NCBI GenBank assembly: GCA_964057225.1
Contig: OZ059899.1
Coordinates: 20,964,501-21,028,500, forward strand
Reading direction: 5' to 3'
Source of the DNA: Auanema rhodensis
Taxonomy: Eukaryota; Nematoda; Chromadorea; Rhabditida; Rhabditidae
DNA: 64,000 bases
A program made the position numbers and the translations under genes. Shown one piece after another: positions 42,488-56,500 of the stretch; positions within the stretch are counted from its first letter, which is position 1; the number at the start of each line of letters is the position of its first letter. The notes beneath the pieces were generated by a model. It had not been told where the DNA came from and ran no database searches. It was given only the letters and a program-made list of their open reading frames with translations.

Positions 42488-45400
42488 TTGAAATTTTTCG
42501 AAAAAATTTTTGTCAAAATGTTTTTGGAAGCAATGTTGAGTGTACATGGAAACTCAACATACACTAATGCATCATTTTTCAAATGATCATAACTAATTAT
42601 TGTATCAAGCGTTTCTCAATGTAATATAGTGCATTCGATGCGGATTTTTAAGTTGCGTCGATCTGTGTTATCAGATTTGCGCTAGCTTAAAAATGCACCT
42701 AGATATCAACTGATATAAGTTCACACTTATATCCTCGATTTTCACCCTGAAGAATTAATTTTTTCGTTGAATAACATTGTCCATCGTCTTTGCCTTGAAA
42801 AAAGAAATCTAAAAACATCTACTTTTTGCTAAATTATTTTGAAATTTTTCGAAAAAATTTTTGTCAAAATGTTTTTGGAAGCAATGTTGAGTGTACATGG
42901 AAACTCAACATACACTAATGCATCATTTTTCAAACGATCATAACTAATTTTTGTATTAACCGTTTCTCAATGTAGTATAGTGCATTCGATGCGGATTTTT
43001 AAGCTGCGTCGATCTGTGTTATCAGATTTGCGCTAGCTTAAAAATGCACCTAGATATCAACTGATATAAGTTCACACTTATATCCTCGATTTTCACCCTG
43101 AAGAATTAATTTTTTCGTTGATTAACATTGTCCATCGTCTTTGCCTCGAAAAAAGGAATCTAAAAACATCTACGTTTCGCTAAATTATTTTGAAATTTTT
43201 CGAAAAAATTTTTGTCAAAATGTTTTTGGAAGCAATGTTGAGTGTACATGGAAACTCAACATACACTAATGCATCATTTTTCAAATGATCATAACTAATT
43301 ATTGTATCAAGCGTTTCTCAATGTAATATAGTGCATTCGATGCGGATTTTTAAGTTGCGTCGATCTGTGTTATCAGATTTGCGCTAGCTTAAAAATGCAC
43401 CTAGATATCAACTGATATAAGTTCACACTTATATCCTCGATTTTCACCCTGAAGAATTAATTTTTTCATTGAATAACATTGTCCATCGTCTTTGCCTTGA
43501 AAAAAGGAATCTAAAAACATCTACTTTTTGCTAAATTATTTTGAAATTTTTCGAAAAAATTTTTGTCAAAATGTTTTTGGAAGCAATGTTGAGTGTACAT
43601 GGAAACTCAACATACACTAATTCATCATTTTTCAAACGATCATAACTAATTTTTGTATTAAGCGTTTTTCAATGTAGTACAGTGCATTCGATGCGGATTT
43701 TTAAGCTGCGTCGATCTGTGTTATCAGATTTGCGCTAGCTTAAAAATGCACCGAGATATCAACTGATATAAGTTCACACTTATATCCTCGATTTTCACCC
43801 TGAAGAATTAATTTTTTCGTTGATTAACATTGTCCATCGTCTTTGCCTCGAAAAAAGGAATCTAAAAACATCTACGTTTCGCTAAATTATTTTGAAATTT
43901 TTCGAAAAAATTTTTGTCAAAATGTTTTTGGAAGCAATGTTGAGTGTACATGGAAACTCAACATACACTAATGCATCATTTTTCAAATGATCATAACTAA
44001 TTATTGTATCAAGCGTTTCTCAATGTAATATAGTGCATTCGATGCGGATTTTTAAGTTGCGTCGATCTGTGTTATCAGATTTGCGCTAGCTTAAAAATGC
44101 ACCTAGATATCAACTGATATAAGTTCACACTTATATCCTCGATTTTCACCCTGAAGAATTATTTTTTTCGTTGAATAACATTGTCCATCGTCTTTGCCTT
44201 GAAAAAAGGAATCTAAAAACATCTACTTTTTGCTAAATTATTTTGAAATTTTTCGAAAAAATTTTTGTCAAAATGTTTTTGGAAGCAATGTTGAGTGTAC
44301 ATGGAAACTCAACATACACTAATGCATCATTTTTCAAACGATCATAACTGATTTTTGTATTAAGCGTTTCTCATTGTAATATAGTGCATTCGATGCGGAT
44401 TTTTAAGCTGCGTCGATCTGTGTTATCAGATTTGCGCTAGCTTAAAAATGCACCGAGATATCAACTGATATAAGTTCACACTTATATCCTCGATTTTCAC
44501 CCTGAAGAATTAATTTTTTCGTTGAATAACATTGTCCATCGTCTTTGCCTTGAAAAAAGGAATCTAAAAACATCTACTTTTTGCTAAATTATTTTGAAAT
44601 TGTTCGAAAAAAGTTTTGTCAAAATGTTTTTGGAAGCAATGTTGAGTGTACATGGAAACTCAACATACACTAATGCATCATTTTTCAAACGATCATAACT
44701 AATTTTTGTATTAAGCGTTTCTCATTGTAATATAGTGCATTCGATGCGGATTTTTAAGCTGCGTCGATCTGTGTTATCAGATTTGCGCTAGCTTAAAAAT
44801 GCACCGAGATATCAACTGATATAAGTTCACACTTATATCCTCGATTTTCACCCTGAAGAATTAATTTTTTCGTTGATTAACATTGTCCATCGTCTTTGCC
44901 TCGAAAAAAGGAATCTAAAAACATCTACGTTCCGCTAAATTATTTTGAAATTTTTCGAAAAAATTTTTGTCAAAATGTTTTTGGAAGCAATGTTGAGTGT
45001 ACATGGAAACTCAACATACACTAATGCATCATTTTTCAAATGATCATAACTAATTATTGTATCAAGCGTTTCTCAATGTAATATAGTGCATTCGATGCGG
45101 ATTTTTAAGTTGCGTCGATCTGTGTTATCAGATTTGCGCTAGCTTAAAAATGCACCTAGATATCAACTGATATAAGTTCACACTTATATCCTCGATTTTC
45201 ACCCTGAAGAATTAATTTTTTCGTTGAATAACATTGTCCATCGTCTTTGCCTTGAAAAAAGGAATCTAAAAACATCTACTTTTTGCTAAATTATTTTGAA
45301 ATTTTTCGAAAAAATTTTTGTCAAAATGTTTTTGGAAGCAATGTTGAGTGTACATGGAAACTCAACATACACTAATGCATCATTTTTCAAACGATCATAA

Positions 45401-48400
45401 CTGATTTTTGTATTAAGCGTTTCTCATTGTAATATAGTGCATTCGATGCGGATTTTTAAGCTGCGTCGATCTGTGTTATCAGATTTGCGCTAGCTTAAAA
45501 ATGCACCGAGATATCAACTTATATAAGTTCACACATATATCCTCGATTTTCACCCTGAAGAATTAATTTTTTCGTTGAATAACGTTGTCCATCGTCTTTG
45601 CCTTGAAAAAAGGAATCTAAAAACATCTAATTTTTGCTAAATTATTTTGAAATTTTTCGAAAAAATTTTTGTCAAAATGTTTTTGGAAGCAATGTTGAGT
45701 GTACATGGAAACTCAACATACACTAATGCATCATTTTTCAAACGATCATAACTAATTTTTGTATTAAGCGTTTCTCAAAGTAGTATAGTGCATTCGATGC
45801 GGATTTTTAAGCTGCGTCGATCTGTGTTATCAGATTTGCGCTAGCTTAAAAATGCACCGAGATATCAACTGATATAAGTTCACACATATATCCTCGATTT
45901 TCACCCTGAAGAATTAATTTTTTCGTTGAATAACATTGTTCATCGTCTTTGCCTTGAAAAAAGGAATCTAAGAACATCTACGTTTCGCTAAATTATTTTG
46001 AAATTTTTCGAAAAAATTTTTGTCAAAATGTTTTTGGAAGCAATGTTGAGTGTACATGGAAACTCAACATACACTAATGCATCATTTTTCAAACGATCAT
46101 AACTAATTATTGTATCAAGCGTTTTTCAATGTAATATAGTGCATTCGATGCGGATTTTTAAGTTGCGTCGATCTGTGTTATCAGATTTGCGCTTGCTTAA
46201 AAATGCACCTAGATATCAACTGATATAAGTTCACACTTATATCCTCGATTTTCACCCTGAAGAATTAATTTTTTCGTTGATTAACATTGTCCATCGTCTT
46301 TGCCTTGAAAAAAGGAATCTAAAAACATCTACTTTTTGCTAAATTATTTTGAAATTTTTCGAAAAAATTTTTGTCAAAATGTTTTTGGAAGCAATGTTGA
46401 GTGTACATGGAAACTCAACATACACTAATGCATCATTTTTCAAACGATCATAACTAATTTTTGTATTGAGCGTTTCTCATTGTAGTATAGTGCATTCGTT
46501 GCGGATTTTTAAGCTGCGTCGATCTGTGTTATCAGATTTGCGCTAGCTTAAAAATGCACCGAGATATCAACTGATATAAGTTCACACTTATATCCTCGAT
46601 TTTCACCCTGAAGAATTAATTTTTTCGTTGAATAACATTGTCCATCGTTTTTGCCTTGAAAAAAGGAATCTAAAAACATCTAATTTTTGCTAAATTATTT
46701 TGAAATTTTTCGAAAAAATTTTTGTCAAAATGTTTTTGGAAGCAATGTTGAGTGTACATGGAAACTCAACATACACTAAGGCATCATTTTTCAAACGATC
46801 ATAACTAATTTTTGTATTGAGCGTTTCTCAATGTAGTATAGTGCATTCGATGCGGATTTTTAAGCTGCGTCGATCTGTGTTATCAGATTTGCGCTAGCTT
46901 AAAAATGCACCGAGATATCAACTGATATAAGTTCACACTTATATCCTCGATTTTCACCCTGAAGAATTAATTTTTTCGTTGAATAACATTGTCCATCGTC
47001 TTTGCCTTGAAAAAAGGAATCTAAAAACATCTACTTTTTGCTAAATTATTTTGAAATTTTTTGAAAAAATTTTTGTCAAAATGTTTTTGGAAGCAATGTT
47101 GAGTGTACATGGAAACTCAACATACACTAATGCATCATTTTTCAAACGATCATAACTAATTTTTGTATTAAGCGTTTCTCAATGTAGTATAGTGCATTCG
47201 ATGCGGATTTTTAAGCTGCGTCGATCTGTGTTATCATATTTGCGCTAGCTTAAAAATGCACCGAGATATCAACTGATATAAGTTCACACTTATATCCTCA
47301 ATTTTCACCCTGAAGAATTAATTTTTTCGTTGAATAACATTGTCCATCGTCTTTGCCTTGAAAAAAGGAATCTAAAAACATCTACTTTTTGCTAAATTAT
47401 TTTGAAATTTTTTGAAAAAATTTTTGTCAAAATGTTTTTGGAAGCAATGTTGAGTGTACATGGAAACTCAACATACACTAATGCATCATTTTTCAAACGA
47501 TCATAACTAATTTTTGTATTAAGCGTTTCTCAATGTAGTATAGTGCATTCGATGCGGATTTTTAAGCTGCGTCGATCTGTGTTATCATATTTGCGCTAGC
47601 TTAAAAATGCACCGAGATATCAACTGATATAAGTTCACACTTATATCCTCGATTTTCACCCTGAAGAATTAATTTTTTCGTTGAATAACATTGTCCATCG
47701 TCTTTCCCTTGAAAAAAGGAATCTAAAAACATCTACTTTTTGCTAAATTATTTTGAAATTTTTCGAAAAAATTTTTGTCAAAATGTTTTTGGAAGCAATG
47801 TTGAGTGTACATGGAAACTCAACATACACTAAGGCATCATTTTTCAAACGATCATAACTAATTTTTGTATTAAGCGTTTCTCAATGTAGTATAGTACATT
47901 CGATGCGGATTTTCAAGCTGCGTCGATCTGTGTTATCGGATTTGCGCTAGCTTAAAAATGCACCGAGATATCAACTGATATAAGTTCACACTTATATCCT
48001 CGATTTTCACCCTGAAGAATTAATTTTTTCGTTGAATAAAATTGTTCATCGTCTTTACCTTGAAAAAAGGAATCTAAAAACATCTACTTTTTGCTAAATT
48101 ATTCTGAAATTTTTCGAAAAAATTTTTGTCAAAATGTTTTTGGAAGCAATGTTGAGTGTACATGGAAACTCAACATACACTAATGCATCATTTTTCAAAC
48201 GATCATAACTAATTTTTGTATTAAGCGTTTCTCAATGTAGTATAGTACATTCGATGCGGATTTTCAAGCTGCGTCGATCTGTGTTATCAGATTTGCGCTA
48301 GCTTAAAAATGCACCAAGATATCAACTGATATAAGTTCACACTTATATCCTCGATTTTCACCCTGAAGAATTAATTTTTTCGTTGAATAACATTGTTCAT

Positions 48401-49438
48401 CGTCTTTGCCTTGAAAAAAGGAATCTAAAAACATCTACTTTTTGCTAAATTATTCTGAAATTTTTCGAAAAAATTTTTGTCAAAATGTTTTTGGAAGCAA
48501 TGTTGAGTGTACATGGAAACTCAACATACACTAATGCATCATTTTTCAAACGATCATAACTAATTTTTGTATTAAGCGTTTCTCAATGTAGTATAGTGCA
48601 TTCAATGCAGATTTTTAAGCTGCGTCGATCTGTGTTATCAGATTTGCGCTAGCTTAAAAATGCACCGAGATATCAACTGATATAAGTTCACACTTATATC
48701 CTCGATTTTCACCCTGAAGAATTAATTTTTTCGTTGAATAACATTGTCCATCGTCTTTGCCTTGAAAAAAGGAATCTAAAAACATCTACTTTTTGCTAAA
48801 TTATTTTGAAATTTTTTGAAAAAATTTTTGTCAAAATGTTTTTGGAAGCAATGTTGAGTGTACATGGAAACTCAACATACACTAATGCATCATTTTTCAA
48901 ACGATCATAACTAATTTTTGTATTAAGCGTTTCTCAATGTAGTATAGTGAATTCGATGCGGATTTTTAAGCTGCGTCGATCTGTGTTATCATATTTGCGC
49001 TAGCTTAATAATGCACCGAGATATCAACTGATATAAGTTCACACTTATATCCTCAATTTTCACCCTGAAGAATTAATTTTTTCGTTGAATAACATTGTTC
49101 ATCGTCTTTGCCTTGAAAAAAGAAATCTAAAAACATCTACTTTTTGCTAAATTATTCTGAAATTTTTCGAAAAAATTTTTGTCAAAATGTTTTTGGAAGC
49201 AATGTTGAGTGTACATGGAAACTCAACATACACTAATGCATCATTTTTCAAACGATCATAACTAATTTTTGTATTAAGCGTTTCTCAATGTAGTATAGTG
49301 CATTCGATGCAGATTTTTAAGCTGCGTCGATCTGTGTTATCAGATTTGCGCTAGCTTAAAAATGCACCGAGATATCAACTGATATAAGTTCACACTTATA
49401 TCCTCGATTTTCACCCTGAAGAATTAATTTTTTCGTTG
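42488..49438 (+). repeat. Large segmental duplication within the array, right copy
   Basis: Partner of 25,640-32,590. Differences I found are few: a five-base patch in m125 (43,622-43,680) and single changes at 46,649, 47,938 and 48,950. All single changes are private to this copy. I compared markers and many lines by eye, not every base. Confidence 0.9.
43524..43874 (+). repeat. Monomer m125 with a conversion-like patch
   Basis: Its counterpart in the 48-monomer duplication, m77, is plain V. m125 differs at five positions within 59 bp (43,622, 43,668, 43,672, 43,677 and 43,680), giving AATTCATC and TTTTTCAATGTAGTACAG. Flanks on both sides match m77. The same five-allele haplotype occurs in m177 (61,776-62,126). 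m148 and m157 carry the last four alleles, and m183 carries the first before the window ends. Confidence 0.85.
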
Positions 49439-49796
49439 AATAAAATTGTTCATCGTCTTTACCTTGAAAAAAGGAATCTAAAAACATCTACTTTTTGCTA
49501 AATTATTCTGAAATTTTTCGAAAAAATTTTTGTCAAAATGTTTTTGGAAGCAATGTTGAGTGTACATGGAAACTCAACATACACTAATGCATCATTTTTC
49601 AAACGATCATAACTAATTTTTGTATTAAGCGTTTCTCAATGTAGTATAGTACATTCGATGCGGATTTTCAAGCTGCGTCGATCTGTGTTATCAGATTTGC
49701 GCTAGCTTAAAAATGCACCAAGATATCAACTGATATAAGTTCACACTTATATCCTCGATTTTCACCCTGAAGAATTAATTTTTTCGTTGAATAACA

Positions 49797-52087
49797 TTGT
49801 CCATCGTCTTTCCCTTGAAAAAAGGAATCTAAAAACATCTACTTTTTGCTAAATTATTTTGAAATTTTTCGAAAAAATTTTTGTCAAAATGTTTTTGGAA
49901 GCAATGTTGAGTGTACATGGAAACTCAACATACACTAAGGCATCATTTTTCAAACGATCATAACTAATTTTTGTATTAAGCGTTTCTCAATGTAGTATAG
50001 TACATTCGATGCGGATTTTCAAGCTGCGTCGATCTGTGTTATCAGATTTGCGCTAGCTTAAAAATGCACCGAGATATCAACTGATATAAGTTCACACTTA
50101 TATCCTCGATTTTCACCCTGAAGAATTAATTTTTTCGTTGAATAAAATTGTTCATCGTCTTTACCTTGAAAAAAGGAATCTAAAAACATCTACTTTTTGC
50201 TAAATTATTCTGAAATTTTTCGAAAAAATTTTTGTCAAAATGTTTTTGGAAGCAATGTTGAGTGTACATGGAAACTCAACATACACTAATGCATCATTTT
50301 TCAAACGATCATAACTAATTTTTGTATTAAGCGTTTCTCAATGTAGTATAGTACATTCGATGCGGATTTTCAAGCTGCGTCGATCTGTGTTATCAGATTT
50401 GCGCTAGCTTAAAAATGCACCAAGATATCAACTGATATAAGTTCACACTTATATCCTCGATTTTCACCCTGAAGAATTAATTTTTTCGTTGAATAACATT
50501 GTTCATCGTCTTTGCCTTGAAAAAAGGAATCTAAAAACATCTACTTTTTGCTAAATTATTCTGAAATTTTTCGAAAAAATTTTTGTCAAAATGTTTTTGG
50601 AAGCAATGTTGAGTGTACATGGAAACTCAACATACACTAATGCATCATTTTTCAAACGATCATTACTAATTTTTGTATTAAGCGTTTCTCAATGTAGTAT
50701 AGTGCATTCAATGCAGATTTTTAAGCTGCGTCGATCTGTGTTATCAGATTTGCGCTAGCTTAAAAATGCACCGAGATATCAACTGATATAAGTTCACACT
50801 TATATCCTCGATTTTCACCCTGAAGAATTAATTTTTTCGTTGAATAACATTGTCCATCGTCTTTGCCTTGAAAAAAGGAATCTAAAAACATCTACTTTTT
50901 GCTAAATTATTTTGAAATTTTTTGAAAAAATTTTTGTCAAAATGTTTTTGGAAGCAATGTTGAGTGTACATGGAAACTCAACATACACTAATGCATCATT
51001 TTTCAAACGATCATAACTAATTTTTGTATTAAGCGTTTCTCAATGTAGTATAGTGCATTCGATGCGGATTTTTAAGCTGCGTCGATCTGTGTTATCATAT
51101 TTGCGCTAGCTTAATAATGCACCGAGATATCAACTGATATAAGTTCACACTTATATCCTCAATTTTCACCCTGAAGAATTAATTTTTTCGTTGAATAACA
51201 TTGTTCATCGTCTTTGCCTTGAAAAAAGAAATCTAAAAACATCTACTTTTTGCTAAATTATTCTGAAATTTTTCGAAAAAATTTTTGTCAAAATGTTTTT
51301 GGAAGCAATGTTGAGTGTACATGGAAACTCAACATACACTAATGCATCATTTTTCAAACGATCATAACTAATTTTTGTATTAAGCGTTTCTCAATGTAGT
51401 ATAGTGCATTCGATGCAGATTTTTAAGCTGCGTCGATCTGTGTTATCAGATTTGCGCTAGCTTAAAAATGCACCGAGATATCAACTGATATAAGTTCACA
51501 CTTATATCCTCGATTTTCACCCTGAAGAATTAATTTTTTCGTTGAATAACATTGTCCATCGTCTTTGCCTTGAAAAAAGGAATCTAAAAACATCTACTTT
51601 TTGCTAAATTATTTTGAAATTTTTTGAAAAAATTTTTGTCAAAATGTTTTTGGAAGCAATGTTGAGTGTACATGGAAACTCAACATACACTAATGCATCA
51701 TTTTTCAAACGATCATAACTAATTTTTGTATTAAGCGTTTTTCAATGTAGTACAGTGCATTCGATGCGGATTTTTAAGCTGCGTCGATCTGTGTTATCAT
51801 ATTTGCGCTAGCTTAATAATGCACCGAGATATCAACTGATATAAGTTCACACTTATATCCTCAATTTTCACCCTGAAGAATTAATTTTATCGTTGAATAA
51901 CATTGTTCATCGTCTTTGCCTTGAAAAAAGGAATCTAAAAACATCTACTTTTTGCTAAATTATTCTGAAATTTTTCGAAAAAATTTTTGTCAAAATGTTT
52001 TTGGAAGCAATGTTGAGTGTACATGGAAACTCAACATACACTAATGCATCATTTTTCAAACGATCATAACTAATTTTTGTATTAAGC
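49797..52087 (+). repeat. 47-monomer displaced duplication, right copy
   Basis: Partner of 33,300-35,590. It differs in m148, which carries TTTTTCAATGTAGTACAG and TTTTATCG where m101 has the plain allele, and homology is lost in m149, where CATTCGATGCAG replaces CATTCAATGCAG. Confidence 0.82.
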
Positions 52088-53504
52088 GTTTCTCAATGTA
52101 GTATAGTGCATTCGATGCAGATTTTTAAGCTGCGTCGATCTGTGTTATCAGATTTGCGCTAGCTTAAAAATGCACCGAGATATCAACTGATATAAGTTCA
52201 CACTTATATCCTCGATTTTCACCCTGAAGAATTAATTTTTTCGTTGAATAACATTGTCCATCGTCTTTGCCTTGAAAAAAGGAATCTAAAAACATCTACT
52301 TTTTGCTAAATTATTTTGAAATTTTTTGAAAAAATTTTTGTCAAAATGTTTTTGGAAGCAATGTTGAGTGTACATGGAAACTCAACATACACTAATGCAT
52401 CATTTTTCAAACGATCATAACTAATTTTTGTATTAAGCGTTTCTCAATGTAGTATAGTGCATTCGATGCGGATTTTTAAGCTGCGTCGATCTGTGTTATC
52501 ATATTTGCGCTAGCTTAAAAATGCACCGAGATATCAACTGATATAAGTTCACACTTATATCCTCAATTTTCACCCTGAAGAATTAATTTTTTCGTTGAAT
52601 AACATTGTCCATCGTCTTTGCCTTGAAAAAAGGAATCTAAAAACATCTACTTTTTGCTAAAATATTTTGAAATTTTTCGAAAGAATTTTTGTCAAAATGT
52701 TTTTGGAAGCAATGTTGAGTGTACATGGAAACTCAACGTACACTAATGCATCATTTTTCAAACGATCATAACTAATTTTTGTAGTAAGCGTTTCTCAATG
52801 TAGTATAGTGCATTCGATGCGGATTTTTAAGCTGCGTCGATCTGTGTTATCAGATTTGCGCTAGCTTAAAAATGCACCGAGATATCAACTGATATAAGTT
52901 CACACTTATATCCTCGATTTTCACCCTGAAGAATTAATTTTTTCGTTGAATAACATTGTCCATCGTCTTTGCCTTAAAAAAAGGAATCTAAAAACATCTA
53001 CTTTTTGCTAAATTATTTTGAAATTTTTCGAAAAAATTTTTGTCAAAATGTTTTTGGAAGCAATGTTGAGTGTACATGGAAACTCAACATACACTAATGC
53101 ATCATTTTTCAAACGATCATAACTAATTTTTGTATTAAGCGTTTCTCAATGTAGTATAGTGCATTCGATGCGGATTTTTAAGCTGCGTCGATCTGTGCTA
53201 TCAGATTTGCGCTAGCTTAAAAATGCACCTAGATATCAACTGATATAAGTTCACACTTATATCCTCGATTTTCACCCTGAAGAATTAATTTTTTCGTTGA
53301 ATAACATTGTCCATCGTCTTTGCCTTGAAAAAAGGAATCTAAAAACATTTACTTTTTGCTAAATTATTTTGAAATTTTTCGAAAAAATTTTTGTCAAAAT
53401 GTTTTTGGAAGCAATGTTGAGTGTACATGGAAACTCAACATACACTAATGCATCATTTTTCAAACGATCATAACTAATTTTTGTATTAAGCGTTTCTCAA
53501 TGTA
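50345..53504 (+). repeat. 9-monomer tandem duplication, first unit (3,159 bp)
   Basis: Private markers recur 3,159 bp (9 x 351) downstream: GATCATTACT (50,664 / 53,823), TTTTATCG (51,889 / 55,048), TGTAGTAAG (52,784 / 55,943), AAACATTTA (53,349 / 56,508) and CTGTGCTATC (m152 / m161). Homology on the left begins inside m144, after ATTCTG and before GTACATTC. I found no difference between the units at the positions compared. Confidence 0.92.
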
Positions 53505-56500
53505 GTATAGTACATTCGATGCGGATTTTCAAGCTGCGTCGATCTGTGTTATCAGATTTGCGCTAGCTTAAAAATGCACCAAGATATCAACTGATATAAG
53601 TTCACACTTATATCCTCGATTTTCACCCTGAAGAATTAATTTTTTCGTTGAATAACATTGTTCATCGTCTTTGCCTTGAAAAAAGGAATCTAAAAACATC
53701 TACTTTTTGCTAAATTATTCTGAAATTTTTCGAAAAAATTTTTGTCAAAATGTTTTTGGAAGCAATGTTGAGTGTACATGGAAACTCAACATACACTAAT
53801 GCATCATTTTTCAAACGATCATTACTAATTTTTGTATTAAGCGTTTCTCAATGTAGTATAGTGCATTCAATGCAGATTTTTAAGCTGCGTCGATCTGTGT
53901 TATCAGATTTGCGCTAGCTTAAAAATGCACCGAGATATCAACTGATATAAGTTCACACTTATATCCTCGATTTTCACCCTGAAGAATTAATTTTTTCGTT
54001 GAATAACATTGTCCATCGTCTTTGCCTTGAAAAAAGGAATCTAAAAACATCTACTTTTTGCTAAATTATTTTGAAATTTTTTGAAAAAATTTTTGTCAAA
54101 ATGTTTTTGGAAGCAATGTTGAGTGTACATGGAAACTCAACATACACTAATGCATCATTTTTCAAACGATCATAACTAATTTTTGTATTAAGCGTTTCTC
54201 AATGTAGTATAGTGCATTCGATGCGGATTTTTAAGCTGCGTCGATCTGTGTTATCATATTTGCGCTAGCTTAATAATGCACCGAGATATCAACTGATATA
54301 AGTTCACACTTATATCCTCAATTTTCACCCTGAAGAATTAATTTTTTCGTTGAATAACATTGTTCATCGTCTTTGCCTTGAAAAAAGAAATCTAAAAACA
54401 TCTACTTTTTGCTAAATTATTCTGAAATTTTTCGAAAAAATTTTTGTCAAAATGTTTTTGGAAGCAATGTTGAGTGTACATGGAAACTCAACATACACTA
54501 ATGCATCATTTTTCAAACGATCATAACTAATTTTTGTATTAAGCGTTTCTCAATGTAGTATAGTGCATTCGATGCAGATTTTTAAGCTGCGTCGATCTGT
54601 GTTATCAGATTTGCGCTAGCTTAAAAATGCACCGAGATATCAACTGATATAAGTTCACACTTATATCCTCGATTTTCACCCTGAAGAATTAATTTTTTCG
54701 TTGAATAACATTGTCCATCGTCTTTGCCTTGAAAAAAGGAATCTAAAAACATCTACTTTTTGCTAAATTATTTTGAAATTTTTTGAAAAAATTTTTGTCA
54801 AAATGTTTTTGGAAGCAATGTTGAGTGTACATGGAAACTCAACATACACTAATGCATCATTTTTCAAACGATCATAACTAATTTTTGTATTAAGCGTTTT
54901 TCAATGTAGTACAGTGCATTCGATGCGGATTTTTAAGCTGCGTCGATCTGTGTTATCATATTTGCGCTAGCTTAATAATGCACCGAGATATCAACTGATA
55001 TAAGTTCACACTTATATCCTCAATTTTCACCCTGAAGAATTAATTTTATCGTTGAATAACATTGTTCATCGTCTTTGCCTTGAAAAAAGGAATCTAAAAA
55101 CATCTACTTTTTGCTAAATTATTCTGAAATTTTTCGAAAAAATTTTTGTCAAAATGTTTTTGGAAGCAATGTTGAGTGTACATGGAAACTCAACATACAC
55201 TAATGCATCATTTTTCAAACGATCATAACTAATTTTTGTATTAAGCGTTTCTCAATGTAGTATAGTGCATTCGATGCAGATTTTTAAGCTGCGTCGATCT
55301 GTGTTATCAGATTTGCGCTAGCTTAAAAATGCACCGAGATATCAACTGATATAAGTTCACACTTATATCCTCGATTTTCACCCTGAAGAATTAATTTTTT
55401 CGTTGAATAACATTGTCCATCGTCTTTGCCTTGAAAAAAGGAATCTAAAAACATCTACTTTTTGCTAAATTATTTTGAAATTTTTTGAAAAAATTTTTGT
55501 CAAAATGTTTTTGGAAGCAATGTTGAGTGTACATGGAAACTCAACATACACTAATGCATCATTTTTCAAACGATCATAACTAATTTTTGTATTAAGCGTT
55601 TCTCAATGTAGTATAGTGCATTCGATGCGGATTTTTAAGCTGCGTCGATCTGTGTTATCATATTTGCGCTAGCTTAAAAATGCACCGAGATATCAACTGA
55701 TATAAGTTCACACTTATATCCTCAATTTTCACCCTGAAGAATTAATTTTTTCGTTGAATAACATTGTCCATCGTCTTTGCCTTGAAAAAAGGAATCTAAA
55801 AACATCTACTTTTTGCTAAAATATTTTGAAATTTTTCGAAAGAATTTTTGTCAAAATGTTTTTGGAAGCAATGTTGAGTGTACATGGAAACTCAACGTAC
55901 ACTAATGCATCATTTTTCAAACGATCATAACTAATTTTTGTAGTAAGCGTTTCTCAATGTAGTATAGTGCATTCGATGCGGATTTTTAAGCTGCGTCGAT
56001 CTGTGTTATCAGATTTGCGCTAGCTTAAAAATGCACCGAGATATCAACTGATATAAGTTCACACTTATATCCTCGATTTTCACCCTGAAGAATTAATTTT
56101 TTCGTTGAATAACATTGTCCATCGTCTTTGCCTTAAAAAAAGGAATCTAAAAACATCTACTTTTTGCTAAATTATTTTGAAATTTTTCGAAAAAATTTTT
56201 GTCAAAATGTTTTTGGAAGCAATGTTGAGTGTACATGGAAACTCAACATACACTAATGCATCATTTTTCAAACGATCATAACTAATTTTTGTATTAAGCG
56301 TTTCTCAATGTAGTATAGTGCATTCGATGCGGATTTTTAAGCTGCGTCGATCTGTGCTATCAGATTTGCGCTAGCTTAAAAATGCACCTAGATATCAACT
56401 GATATAAGTTCACACTTATATCCTCGATTTTCACCCTGAAGAATTAATTTTTTCGTTGAATAACATTGTCCATCGTCTTTGCCTTGAAAAAAGGAATCTA

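Larger units (their letters stand above)
35802..47033 (+). repeat. Domain II': second T/V-rich region (m103-m134)
   Basis: Order by type: V T T T S V T T T A T* T V R T V V T T T A T P T V V T V R T G G, where T* is chimeric m113 and P is patched m125. The private TTCCGC allele recurs at 36,508, 38,263, 41,773 and 44,932, all spaced by whole monomers from 28,084 (24, 5, 10 and 9). m108-m112 and m119-m123 repeat V-T-T-T-A 11 monomers apart. Only satellite is present. Confidence 0.82.

Noticed and set aside
43524-43874. Double crossover as the explanation for the m125 patch
   Set aside because: Two exchanges within about 340 bp of otherwise identical flanks are less likely than one short conversion tract, though not excluded.
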